Shown in pieces: positions 35,290-43,369 of a stretch of 64,000 nucleotides of DNA. Origin of the DNA: Patulibacter minatonensis DSM 18081 (GTDB lineage Bacteria > Actinomycetota > Thermoleophilia > Solirubrobacterales > Solirubrobacteraceae); contig NZ_KI912613.1 of assembly GCF_000519325.1 (NCBI RefSeq), positions 393,705 through 457,704 on the forward strand, written 5' to 3'. The notes under the pieces were generated by a model that was given only the letters and a program-made list of their open reading frames with translations, was not told the DNA's origin and ran no database searches. A program made the position numbers and the translations under genes. Position 1 is the first letter of the stretch; each line of letters begins with the position of its first letter.

Positions 35290-36633
35290 GTGACCGACGC
35301 CCCGGCGCCGCTGCGCCTCCTCGCCCTCGACCACTTCTTCGACCAGGACCTGGCGGCGCTCCGCGCGGCGCTGCGTCCCGGCGAGTCGCTGCGGGTCCTC
35401 GACTACCGCGCCCTGCGCGAGGAGGCGATGCGCGTCTTCCCCGAGGAGGTCGCGTCCGGCCTCGAGGCGTTCGCCGCCGACGAGCACGCCGGCGCGCGCG
35501 AGCGCTGGGCTGTCGTCGTGCGCGAGATCCTGGAGGACGAGTTCACGAAGGAGCCGTTCGACGCGCTCGTCCTGCCGTCGGACATCTTCTTCTACGTCCG
35601 CGCGGCGAGGGAGGCCTGCCACGCGCTGGGCGTCCCGTTCTTCGTCGTCCAGAAGGAGACGACGATCTCGCCGAACACGATGCGCGAGCACGCCGCGCAC
35701 GTGCGGCGCTACGCGCCGCCGATCGCGGACCACATGACGGTCTGCAGCGCGCACCACAAGGAGTTCTGGCTGAACGCGGGCGCCGACGCGTCGACGATCA
35801 CCGTCACCGGACAGCCCCGGTTCGACGTCTTCGCGCACCCCGACCGGTGGCCGGCGAAGGACCCGTCGGCCGCGCCGACGGTGCTCTTCCTCTCCTACAT
35901 GGTCGACGCGTACCACCCGACCGACGGTCAGGGCGAGCCCGCATGGGAGCGCCTGCACCGCCAGACCGAGGAGGGCCTGCGCACCCTCGCCGACGACGGC
36001 TGGCGCGTCCTGATCAAGCCGCACCCGCAACAGGACGTCTCCGGCATGCGCGAGCGCCTGACGCAGACGTTCGGCGACCACCTGGGCGAGCGCGCGATCC
36101 TGGTCGACGGCGCCGCCGACGTGCGTCCGCTGATCTTCGGCGCCGACGCGGTCGTCGGGTTCCAGAGCACCGCGATGCTCGAGGCGATGCTCGCCGGCGG
36201 CCCCGTCGCGTACACCGCGTGGGACCCGGAGGCCCGGAAGCTCGCGGGCGAGCTGCTGCCGTTCGCGGAGTGGCCGGAGCTGCTCGACGTCCTGGACGAC
36301 CCGGCGCAGCTCGCGCCGGCGGTCGCGGGGAAGCTGGGGTGGCGCGCGGACGAGGCCACCGCCGCAGGGCGCCGTGCGGTGTCCGAGACGTACCTCGGGC
36401 CGCTCGAGGGCCACGCCGCCCGCGACGCGCTGGACGTCGTCGCGGAGCACGCGCGGGCGGCCGCGGAGGCGAGAACACCGGAGGTCCAGGAGCGGCGCCG
36501 GGCGTTGTCCGCGCGCCGGCGGCCGATCCGTCCCGGGCGGCTGCTGCGCACGACGCGCCGCGGCGCCGGTCGCGCGTTGCTGCGGTACCGGCAGCGCCGC
36601 GCGGCACGCGCCTGGGCGCCGCCGGGCTCCTAG
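35290..36633 (+). CDS. GT-B-like transferase, CDP-glycerol/capsule polysaccharide transferase type
   Basis: A 447-residue protein. The N-terminal half carries a loop KETTISPNTMREHA; the C-terminal half has ITVTGQPRFDVF, VLIKPHPQ, an acidic strand and GFQSTAMLEAMLAGGPVAY. This combination of TGQPRFD and KPHP followed by a SxxMLEAM donor-binding helix is typical of TagF/TagB, KpsS/LipB and related transferases. The basic C-terminus (about 400-447) suggests membrane association. The donor could be CDP-polyol, CMP-sugar or NDP-sugar. GTG start 2 bp after the previous stop. Its stop overlaps, tail to tail, the stop of the GT2 gene on the other strand (TAG at 36631, CTA at 36630). Confidence 0.8.
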   Translation: MTDAPAPLRLLALDHFFDQDLAALRAALRPGESLRVLDYRALREEAMRVFPEEVASGLEAFAADEHAGARERWAVVVREILEDEFTKEPFDALVLPSDIFFYVRAAREACHALGVPFFVVQKETTISPNTMREHAAHVRRYAPPIADHMTVCSAHHKEFWLNAGADASTITVTGQPRFDVFAHPDRWPAKDPSAAPTVLFLSYMVDAYHPTDGQGEPAWERLHRQTEEGLRTLADDGWRVLIKPHPQQDVSGMRERLTQTFGDHLGERAILVDGAADVRPLIFGADAVVGFQSTAMLEAMLAGGPVAYTAWDPEARKLAGELLPFAEWPELLDVLDDPAQLAPAVAGKLGWRADEATAAGRRAVSETYLGPLEGHAARDALDVVAEHARAAAEARTPEVQERRRALSARRRPIRPGRLLRTTRRGAGRALLRYRQRRAARAWAPPGS

Positions 36634-37478
36634 CCCTTGCTGCGCCCCGCCCGGAACACGAACGCGTAGAGGCGGGCCTCGACCGACGCGGGGATCGGCC
36701 GCGGGCCCCAGTACATGCGGTGGACCAGGCGCCCGAACGCGCCGAGGTCGGACTCCTTGGCGAGCTCGCGCCGCCGGGCGTAGACGGCGGCGTGCTTCTC
36801 GCGCAGGCGGCGGTACCAGTGGCGGTACTCGAGCCTGGCAGCGGTGTTCACGGTCGCGCCGTGGCGGCGGTACTCGAGCGTCACCGCGTCGACGCGTCGC
36901 CCGCGCCAGCCGGCGGACAGCGCGTGGAGCCAGTGCTCCCAGTCCTCGTAGCCGCGGAACTCCGGGTCGAAGCCGCCGGTGGCCTCGAAGACCTCGCGAC
37001 GCATCAGCGCGGTCATGCCGATCGTGTGGCGGTAGAGCAGGGCGTAGGGGTCGTAGCCGGGCATCACCATCTCGCCCTCCCAGTCGCCGAAGAACCGCAT
37101 CCGGCCGTACGCGAAGCCGAGCGCCGGGTCGGCGTCCAGCGGCGCGCGCATGGTGACCAGCGCATCGGCGGGCAGGCGGTCGTCCGCGTCGAGGGCGAGC
37201 AGGTACCGCGTGTCCGCCAGCCGCATGCCGGCGTTGCGGGCACCCGCCGCACCGGTGTTCTCCTGCCGCACGACCCGCAGGCGGGCGTCGCCGCGTGCCT
37301 CGAGCCGGTCGACGACCTCCAGCGTGTGCGGGTCGGTCGAGCCGTCGTCGACGACGATCACCTGCGGCGGACCGCCGTCCTGGCCGAGCGCGCTGTCGAC
37401 GGCCTCCTCGAGCGTCTGGCCGTAGTCGTGGTTGGCGATGACGACCGTGACGTCGTCGTTGCCGGACGCGGCGGTCAT
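36630..37478 (-). CDS. GT2-family glycosyltransferase
   Basis: A 282-residue GT-A enzyme. VTVVIANHDYGQTLEEAVDSAL (nucleotide-binding start), VIVVDDGSTDP, NTGAAGARNAGM, and DXD-like LLALDADDRLP (about 105-115). A later GFDPEFRGYEDWEHWLHAL is the base/acceptor motif ED. No TM. It transfers a sugar from an NDP donor to a growing lipid-linked or protein-linked glycan; donor unknown. Its ATG overlaps by ATGA the stop of the upstream GT2 gene (37475-38377), so the two form one minus-strand operon inside the locus. The in-frame 5' extension is not coding-like. Confidence 0.87.
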   Translation of the reverse strand: MTAASGNDDVTVVIANHDYGQTLEEAVDSALGQDGGPPQVIVVDDGSTDPHTLEVVDRLEARGDARLRVVRQENTGAAGARNAGMRLADTRYLLALDADDRLPADALVTMRAPLDADPALGFAYGRMRFFGDWEGEMVMPGYDPYALLYRHTIGMTALMRREVFEATGGFDPEFRGYEDWEHWLHALSAGWRGRRVDAVTLEYRRHGATVNTAARLEYRHWYRRLREKHAAVYARRRELAKESDLGAFGRLVHRMYWGPRPIPASVEARLYAFVFRAGRSKG

Positions 37479-38377
37479 CGCGACCGGAGCACCCGGATCC
37501 AGTCGCCCCAGTGCGACGGCCGCGTGAGCGCGACGCCGATCAGGACGGGCGCGGCCTTGACCGCCGCCATGAGGTCGCGGTGAAACCACGCCTTCGCGGC
37601 GGCCTCCATCGCCCGGTTGTAGCGGACCTCGCGCTTCGCGATCCGCCGCGCGGCGGGCGTCAGGTTGCCCCGCTCCAGCGCCCGGACGTACGTCTTCTGG
37701 TTGTTCACGCCCTGGCTGGCGATGTTCGACGACACCGAGCCCGCGGAGTGGTGATAGGTCGCCAGGAGCTGCCGGGAGAGCACCGCGCGGCGACCGGTCT
37801 CGAGGATCCGCACCCAGAAGTCGTGGTCCTCGGTGCCGAAGAGCTCGGGGGCGAACCAGCCGAGCTCCTCCCCGACCGGGCGCGGGACGACGGTCGCGAC
37901 GTAGACGCAGTTGCGGCGCAGCACGCGCTCCAGCGTCATCGGCTCGGGGTCCTCGTGGAACTGCGCGAGGTACGTCTGCCCGTTGGGGACGCCCTCGCCG
38001 ACCACGCGGGCGTCGCAGGCGAGGAGCCCGACGTCGCCGCGGCCGGCGTCCAGCTCGTCGTCGTAGCGGCCGACCTGGACCGTCAGGAACTCCGGGGCGA
38101 GCTCGTCGTCGGCGTCGAGGAACGCCATCAGGTCGCCGTCGGCGTCCTCGATCGCCCGGTTGCGCGCGGCGGCCGGGCCCTGCGCGGTCTCGTGGCGGAC
38201 GATCGTGATCCGGTCGCCCAGGACCTTCCGCGCGACCTCCGCGGTGTGGTCGGACGACCCGTCGTCGCAGAGCACGACGTGCCAGTCGTCGTACGTCTGC
38301 GCGGCCACCGACCGCAGCGCGCGCCCGATGGTGGCCGCGGAGTCCTTGGCCGGGACGATGACGCTGACGCGGGGCAC
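37475..38377 (-). CDS. GT2-family glycosyltransferase
   Basis: A 300-residue GT-A enzyme. VPRVSVIVPAKDSAATIGRAL, VLCDDGSSDHT, GPAAARNRAIEDADGDLMAFLDADDELAP (DXD-like FLDADD), and FAPELFGTEDHDFWVRIL (the ED motif). The basic C-terminus suits a peripheral membrane position. GTG start at 38377 just before the first conserved strand. Divergent from the PseG-PseH gene; it forms an operon with the other GT2 gene. Acceptor and donor unknown. Confidence 0.87.
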   Translation of the reverse strand: MPRVSVIVPAKDSAATIGRALRSVAAQTYDDWHVVLCDDGSSDHTAEVARKVLGDRITIVRHETAQGPAAARNRAIEDADGDLMAFLDADDELAPEFLTVQVGRYDDELDAGRGDVGLLACDARVVGEGVPNGQTYLAQFHEDPEPMTLERVLRRNCVYVATVVPRPVGEELGWFAPELFGTEDHDFWVRILETGRRAVLSRQLLATYHHSAGSVSSNIASQGVNNQKTYVRALERGNLTPAARRIAKREVRYNRAMEAAAKAWFHRDLMAAVKAAPVLIGVALTRPSHWGDWIRVLRSR

Positions 38378-38428
38378 GGGCGGGAGCCTAGGGGACCCCC
38401 GGTGCCGGTGATCCGTAGCGTGGCGGCC

Positions 38429-39844
38429 ATGCTGATCGCGTTGCGGTGCGACGGGGGCGACGTGCTGGGGGCCGGGCACGTCGGCCGGTGCCTCCCCGTC
38501 GCGCGGGCGCTCGTGCGCGCCGGGCACGAGGCCGTGGTGGTCGGCGACCACGACGGCGTGGCGCTGGCGATGCTCGAGCGCGCCGGGATCGCGCGCCGCC
38601 CGCCCGCGCCCGGGGAGCCCTGCGGGATCCCCTCCGACGTCGGCGCGGCGCTCGTCGACGTCTACGGGATCGGGGCCGACCAGCGCCGCGACGCCGCGCG
38701 GCTCCGCCCCCTGGTCGTCGTCCGCGACGCCGTCGACCCGACCCCGCCGCCCCCCGGCGCGCTGCTGCTCGACTACCACCTCGACGCGGTCCTCCCGCCC
38801 GGTGCCGAGCACGCGCTGCTGGGCCCCGACCACGCGCCGCTCGACCCGCGGGTCGCCGCCTGCCGCCAGGGTCCGCACGACGGCGAGGTGCTCGTCGCGC
38901 TCGGCGGGTCGACGGTCGGCGGACGCGCGCTGGAGCCGCTGCTCGACGGCCTGCTCCGCGCGGGCCACGAGCGGCTCCTCGTCGCCGGGGCGCTCGTCCC
39001 GGAGCCCCGCGCCGGCGTCGAGCACGTGGGGCCGCTGCCCGGACTGCAGGACGTCCTCGGCGAGGTCTCGGGGATCTGCTGCGGCGCGAGCGTCACGGCC
39101 TACGAGGCGAGCGCCGCCGGGACCGCCGCGCTGCTCGTCGTGCTCGTCGACAACCAGGAGCGGGTGGGCCGCGTGTTCGCGCCCCTGACGCCGGTCGTCG
39201 ACGCGCGCGACGGCGCGGTCGCGGACGCCCCCGGCGTGGGGGTCGGTCCGGACGCGGTGTCCGCCGCCGCGGCCCGCCTGACGGCGTCGGCCCTCCCGTC
39301 GCGCGGCCCGGCGCTCGTCGACGGGCACGGCGCCGCCCGCGTCCGCGACGCCCTGCTGGCGCTCGCGGACGGGGCCGCTCCCCCGCCCGTGCTCCGCCAG
39401 CGGCCCGCGACGGAGGACGACGCCGCGTTGCTGCTGCGCTGGCGCAACGACCCGGCGGTCCGCGCCGTCAGCGTCACCTCCGATCCGATCGCCCCGGACG
39501 AGCACCGCGGGTGGCTGCGGCGCGTGCTCGCCGACCCCGACCGCACCCTGCTGGTCGTGGAGCGCGCGGGCGTCCCCGTGGCCACCGTGCGCTTCGACCG
39601 GGACCCCGCGGCGGGCGACGCCGAGATCTCGGTGACCGTCGACCCGCAGGCCCGCGGCGGGGGCCTGGGCCGTCGCGTGCTGCGGGAATCCACCGAGCGC
39701 GAGCTCGCGAGCCGTCCCGGGCTCCGCCGCGTACGGGCGCTCGTGCACGCCGACAACACGGCGTCCCTGCGGGCGTTCGAGGCGGCCGGGTACGGGCCGG
39801 CGGGCGCCGACGGGGCGTGGCGCACGCTCGAAGCGCTTCGATAG
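38429..39844 (+). CDS. PseG-PseH fusion: UDP-sugar hydrolase with N-acetyltransferase (nonulosonate pathway)
   Basis: A 471-residue two-domain protein. Residues 1-320 resemble PseG: the GT-B-like start DGGDVLGAGHVGRCLPVA carries the catalytic His17 of the GxGHxxR motif, and LVALGGSTVGG and a CCGASVTAYEASAAGT segment line the UDP site. Residues about 325-471 are a GNAT domain (RQRPATEDDAALLLRWRNDP, then DPQARGGGLGRRVL for acetyl-CoA binding and VHADNTASLRAFEAAGY), like PseH. The two act at steps 3 and 4 of CMP-pseudaminic acid synthesis. Fusion puts acetyl transfer and UDP release in one chain. ATG at 38429; TAGCGT lies 8 nt upstream. The N-terminal PseG identity is firmer than the donor stereochemistry. 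Confidence 0.8.
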   Translation: MLIALRCDGGDVLGAGHVGRCLPVARALVRAGHEAVVVGDHDGVALAMLERAGIARRPPAPGEPCGIPSDVGAALVDVYGIGADQRRDAARLRPLVVVRDAVDPTPPPPGALLLDYHLDAVLPPGAEHALLGPDHAPLDPRVAACRQGPHDGEVLVALGGSTVGGRALEPLLDGLLRAGHERLLVAGALVPEPRAGVEHVGPLPGLQDVLGEVSGICCGASVTAYEASAAGTAALLVVLVDNQERVGRVFAPLTPVVDARDGAVADAPGVGVGPDAVSAAAARLTASALPSRGPALVDGHGAARVRDALLALADGAAPPPVLRQRPATEDDAALLLRWRNDPAVRAVSVTSDPIAPDEHRGWLRRVLADPDRTLLVVERAGVPVATVRFDRDPAAGDAEISVTVDPQARGGGLGRRVLRESTERELASRPGLRRVRALVHADNTASLRAFEAAGYGPAGADGAWRTLEALR

Positions 39845-39895
39845 GCTCCCGGGTCGGTTTGGGTGCATTCCCGACCCCTCCCCAGCCGCACGCCC

Positions 39896-40879
39896 ATGGA
39901 CCTCAACGGCAAGACCATCCTCGTGACGGGCGGGACCGGCTCCTTCGGCTCCCGTTTCATCGACCGCCTGCTCGCCGAGCACGACCCCAAGGCCATCCGG
40001 GTCTACAGCCGGGACGAGCTCAAGCAGTTCGAGATGCAGCGTCGCATCGGCGACGACCCGCGTCTGCGGTACCTGATCGGGGACATCCGGGACCTCCCGC
40101 GGCTCGAGCGCGCGACGAAGGGCGTCGACGTGATCATCCACGCCGCCGCGATGAAGCAGGTCCCGGCGTGCGAGTACAACCCGTTCGAGGCCGTCCAGAC
40201 GAACGTCCTGGGCGCGGAGAACATCGTCTCCGCCGCGCTGACCAACGAGGTCCCGATCGTCCTGGCGCTGTCGACGGACAAGGCCGTCAACCCGGTCAAC
40301 CTCTACGGCGCGACGAAGCTCTGCATGGAGAAGATCGTCGTCCAGGGCAACGCCTACGCCGGTGACGTCGCGTCCCGCTTCGCGTGCGTCCGGTACGGCA
40401 ACGTCGTCGGCTCCCGCGGCTCCGTCGTGCCGATCTTCAAGGCCCAGGCGAAGACGGGCAAGCTGACGATCACCGACGAGCGCATGACGCGCTTCTGGAT
40501 CACGCTCGACGGCGCCGTCGACTTCGTCCTCGCCGCCCTGGACTCGATGGGCGGCGGCGAGATCTTCATCCCGAAGATCCCGTCGATGCGCGTGACCGAC
40601 ATCGCGGACGCCCTCGCGCCCGACGCCGAGATCGAGATCACCGGCATCCGCCCCGGCGAGAAGCTCCACGAGGTGATGATCACCGAGGACGAGTCGCGCC
40701 ACTCGATCGAGCAGGCCGAGCGCTTCGTGATCCTCCCCGAGTACGCGTCGTGGCCCACGGTCGAGCACGAGGGCACCACGCCCCCGGTCGGCTACCGCTA
40801 CTCCTCCGACAACAACACCGAGTGGCTCGGCGTCGAGGACCTCCGCGAGTGGGCGGACGACGTCACCGCCGCCGTATGA
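39896..40879 (+). CDS. pseB: UDP-N-acetylglucosamine 4,6-dehydratase (inverting), PseB
   Basis: A 327-residue single-domain extended SDR. Rossmann GGTGSFGS (11-18), the PseB/FlaA1 RDELKQFEMQ (40s), IIHAAAMKQVPACEYNPFEAVQTN, and the catalytic STDKAVNPVNLYGATK with Asp128, Lys129 and Tyr137. The length fits soluble PseB, not the TM-bearing FlaA1/CapD group. The reaction removes water and inverts C5 to give UDP-4-keto-6-deoxy-L-AltNAc, the first pseudaminic step. ATG at 39896; TAGGCT at 39842 is a likely -10. Its stop overlaps the ATG of PseC (ATGA). Confidence 0.92.
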   Translation: MDLNGKTILVTGGTGSFGSRFIDRLLAEHDPKAIRVYSRDELKQFEMQRRIGDDPRLRYLIGDIRDLPRLERATKGVDVIIHAAAMKQVPACEYNPFEAVQTNVLGAENIVSAALTNEVPIVLALSTDKAVNPVNLYGATKLCMEKIVVQGNAYAGDVASRFACVRYGNVVGSRGSVVPIFKAQAKTGKLTITDERMTRFWITLDGAVDFVLAALDSMGGGEIFIPKIPSMRVTDIADALAPDAEIEITGIRPGEKLHEVMITEDESRHSIEQAERFVILPEYASWPTVEHEGTTPPVGYRYSSDNNTEWLGVEDLREWADDVTAAV

Positions 40880-42027
40880 CCTCCGGGGGCCCGCTGCCCT
40901 ACGCCCGCCAGGACATCGACGACGCCGACGTCGCGGCGGTCGTGGAGGCCCTGCGGGACCCCTTCATCACCCAGGGGCCGCGCGTCGCGTCGCTCGAGCG
41001 CGCGGTCGCCGAGCGGGTCGGCGCCAAGCACTGCGTCGCCTACAGCTCCGGCACCGCGGCGCTCCACGGCGCGGCCTTCGCGGCCGGCGTGGGCCCGGGC
41101 GACGAGGTGATCTCGTCGCCGATCACGTTCGCGGCCTCCACGAACGTCGCGCTCTACCAGGGCGCGTCGCCGCGGTTCGTCGACATCGACCCGGCGACGT
41201 GGAACCTCGACACCGCCGCGGCCGCCGCGGCGGTCACCGAGCGCACGCGGGCGATCGTGCCGGTCAGCTTCACCGGCCTGCCCGTCGACCTCGCGCCGCT
41301 GGACGCCGTCCGCGACCGCGTCACGGTCATCGAGGACGCCGCCCACGCGATCGGCGCGCACCGCCACGGCCGCCCCGTCGGCGGTCCCGGCGGCGCGGAC
41401 ATCACCTGCTTCTCGCTGCACCCCGCCAAGACGATCACCTCCGCCGAGGGCGGCCTGGCGACGACCGAGGACGACGAGCTCGCGCGCCTGCTGCGGCTCT
41501 TCCGCACGCACGGCATCACGAAGGAGGGCATCCACCCGTCCCCGGACGAGGGTGCCTGGTACTACGAGATGCAGGAGCTCGGCTTCAACTACCGGATCAC
41601 CGACGTGATGTGCGCGCTCGGCGAGAGCCAGCTGCGCCGCCTCGACGACTTCGTCGACCGCCGCAACGCGCTGGCCGCCCGCTACCGCGAGCTGCTCGCC
41701 GGCGAGGACCGCATCTCCCTGCCGCCCGAGCCGCCGGCCGACTCGCGGCACGGCCGCCACCTCTTCGTGATCCACGTGAAGGGCGGCGGCGCGAACCGCC
41801 GCAGCACCTTCGAGGGGCTGCAGGAGCGCGGCGTCGGCTGCCAGGTCCACTACGTCCCGGTCTACCGGCTGCCGTACTACCGCGACCGCCTCGGCGTGCC
41901 GCAGGACGCCTGCCCGAACGCCGAGGACTACTACTGGGGCGCGATCTCGCTGCCCCTGTTCCCGCTGATGACGGACGACGACGTCCTGCGCGTCGTCGCC
42001 GACCTGAAGGACAGCCTCCCCGCATGA
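40876..42027 (+). CDS. pseC: UDP-4-amino-4,6-dideoxy-L-AltNAc transaminase, PseC
   Basis: A 383-residue DegT/DnrJ/EryC1-fold PLP enzyme. LPYARQDIDDADVAAVVEALRDPFITQGP at the N-terminus is the PseC signature, followed by AYSSGTAALHGA, VIEDAAHAIGA, and the PLP lysine Lys185 in FSLHPAKTITSAEGG. ITDVMCALGESQL and QVHYVPVYRLPYY form the active-site loops. It aminates the 4-keto intermediate made by PseB using glutamate. The start overlaps PseB and the stop overlaps the class III aminotransferase, so expression is coupled. Confidence 0.92.
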   Translation: MTSGGPLPYARQDIDDADVAAVVEALRDPFITQGPRVASLERAVAERVGAKHCVAYSSGTAALHGAAFAAGVGPGDEVISSPITFAASTNVALYQGASPRFVDIDPATWNLDTAAAAAAVTERTRAIVPVSFTGLPVDLAPLDAVRDRVTVIEDAAHAIGAHRHGRPVGGPGGADITCFSLHPAKTITSAEGGLATTEDDELARLLRLFRTHGITKEGIHPSPDEGAWYYEMQELGFNYRITDVMCALGESQLRRLDDFVDRRNALAARYRELLAGEDRISLPPEPPADSRHGRHLFVIHVKGGGANRRSTFEGLQERGVGCQVHYVPVYRLPYYRDRLGVPQDACPNAEDYYWGAISLPLFPLMTDDDVLRVVADLKDSLPA

Positions 42028-43322
42028 CCGACGCCCGCCTGCCCGAGTCCGCACGACTGCGCGAGCGGGCGGCGTCGCTGGTCCCCGCGTGGACCCACAC
42101 GCTGTCGAAGAACCCGACGCAGTGGATGCAGGGCACCGCGCCCGCGTTCCTCGCGCGGGGCGCGGGCGCGCACGTCTGGGACGTCGACGGCAACCGCTAC
42201 GTCGACCTGCCGATGGCGCTCGGGCCGATCATCCTGGGCCACGCCCACCCGGTGGTCAACGAGGCCATCACGAAGCAGCTGCAGGACGGCATCACGTTCA
42301 CGCTGCCGCACCCGATCGAGCTCGAGGTCGCCGAGACCGTCCTCGAGCGCGTCCCGGGCGCCGAGCGCGTCCGCTTCGGCAAGACCGGCTCCGACGCCAC
42401 GAGCGCCGCCGTCCGCCTGGCCCGCGCGGTGACCGGCCGCGAGCACGTCCTCGCCGCCGGGTACCACGGCTGGCACGACTGGTTCATCGCCACCACGACG
42501 CGCGACATCGGCGTGCCGAAGGCCGTCAAGGAGCTCTCCGGCACGTTCGCGTACGGCGATCTCGAGAGCCTGCGCGCGCAGCTCGAGGTCCGCGAGGGCA
42601 AGGTCGCCGCCGTGGTCCTGGAGCCCAGCGGCGCGGAGGTCCCCGCCGACGGCTACCTGCAGGGCCTGATCGACCTCGCGCACGAGCACGGCGCGCTCGT
42701 CGTCTTCGACGAGGTCATCACCGGCTTCCGCCTCGGCCCGGGCGGCGCGCAGGAGCGCTACGGCGTGCGGGCCGACCTCGTCGCGTTCGGCAAGGCGCTC
42801 GGCAACGGCATGCCGATCAGCGCCCTGGCGGGCCCCGCGAAGTACATGGACGTCCTCAACGACGTCTTCTTCTCCGGCACCCACGGAGGCGAGGTCCTGT
42901 CGCTGGCCGCCGCCCGCGCGACGCTGGGCGTCCTCGACGCCGCCGCCTACGAGCGGCTCTACTCCGCCGGCGCGTGGCTGCGCGAGCGGGTCGAGGCGTC
43001 CGTCACGGCACACGACGTCGGGCACCTCGTGACGGTCTCCGGCGAGGACCCGCGCACCCTGGTCCTCGTCAGCGAGCCCGAGGGCGCCGAGGGGCTCTGG
43101 GCCAAGTCGCTGGTGCAGCAGGAGATGGCCCGCAAGGGTGTCCTCTACAACGGCAACAATTTCATCTGCCTCGCCCACACGGACGAGGACCTCGAGCAGG
43201 TCGCCGACGCCTACGACGCCGGCCTCTCGGCGCTCGCGAAGGGCCTGACGGACGGCCCGCAGGGCGTCCTCGCGCTGCTGGAGTCCGAGGCCGTCTCCCC
43301 CGCCTTCCGGGCGGTCCGATGA
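42024..43322 (+). CDS. Class III aminotransferase (glutamate-1-semialdehyde aminomutase-like) in the Pse operon
   Basis: A 432-residue fold-type I PLP enzyme. GNRYVDLPMALGPIILGHAHP, FGKTGSDATSAAVRLARA, YHGWHDW, VVFDEVITGFRL (PLP Asp) and the Schiff-base Lys257 in VAFGKALGNGMP, with FFSGTHGGEVLSLAAA. The family contains HemL, but gene context (between PseC and PseI, with ATGA overlaps) argues against haem synthesis. It probably adds a further amino group to a sugar intermediate, for example at C7/C8 of a nonulosonate. That last statement is inference. Confidence 0.85.
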   Translation: MTDARLPESARLRERAASLVPAWTHTLSKNPTQWMQGTAPAFLARGAGAHVWDVDGNRYVDLPMALGPIILGHAHPVVNEAITKQLQDGITFTLPHPIELEVAETVLERVPGAERVRFGKTGSDATSAAVRLARAVTGREHVLAAGYHGWHDWFIATTTRDIGVPKAVKELSGTFAYGDLESLRAQLEVREGKVAAVVLEPSGAEVPADGYLQGLIDLAHEHGALVVFDEVITGFRLGPGGAQERYGVRADLVAFGKALGNGMPISALAGPAKYMDVLNDVFFSGTHGGEVLSLAAARATLGVLDAAAYERLYSAGAWLRERVEASVTAHDVGHLVTVSGEDPRTLVLVSEPEGAEGLWAKSLVQQEMARKGVLYNGNNFICLAHTDEDLEQVADAYDAGLSALAKGLTDGPQGVLALLESEAVSPAFRAVR

Positions 43323-43369
43323 CGTCGGCCGCCCGCGTGGCCTCCCCCACCGCCGGAGCCCCCCGATGA
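43319..43369 (+). CDS. Possible 16-codon coupling ORF between the aminotransferase and PseI
   Basis: ATG at 43319 overlaps the stop of the aminotransferase gene and TGA at 43367-43369 overlaps the ATG of PseI at 43366, so both junctions are ATGA. The peptide would be MTSAARVASPTAGAPR. It may only be a ribosome bridge that couples the flanking genes, or the remnant of a lost gene. No function is assigned. Confidence 0.3.
   Translation: MTSAARVASPTAGAPR

Noticed and set aside
37475..40768. One very long minus-strand protein of about 1100 codons
   Set aside because: Only the last 300 codons (from 38377) make a GT2 domain; the rest is antisense to PseG-PseH and PseB.
39896..40879. CapD/FlaA1-type membrane dehydratase
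   Set aside because: At 327 residues with no N-terminal TM domain it matches soluble PseB.
42024..43322. hemL of haem synthesis
   Set aside because: The sequence family fits, but the gene overlaps PseC and sits in a glycan operon with no other tetrapyrrole gene, so a sugar role is preferred.
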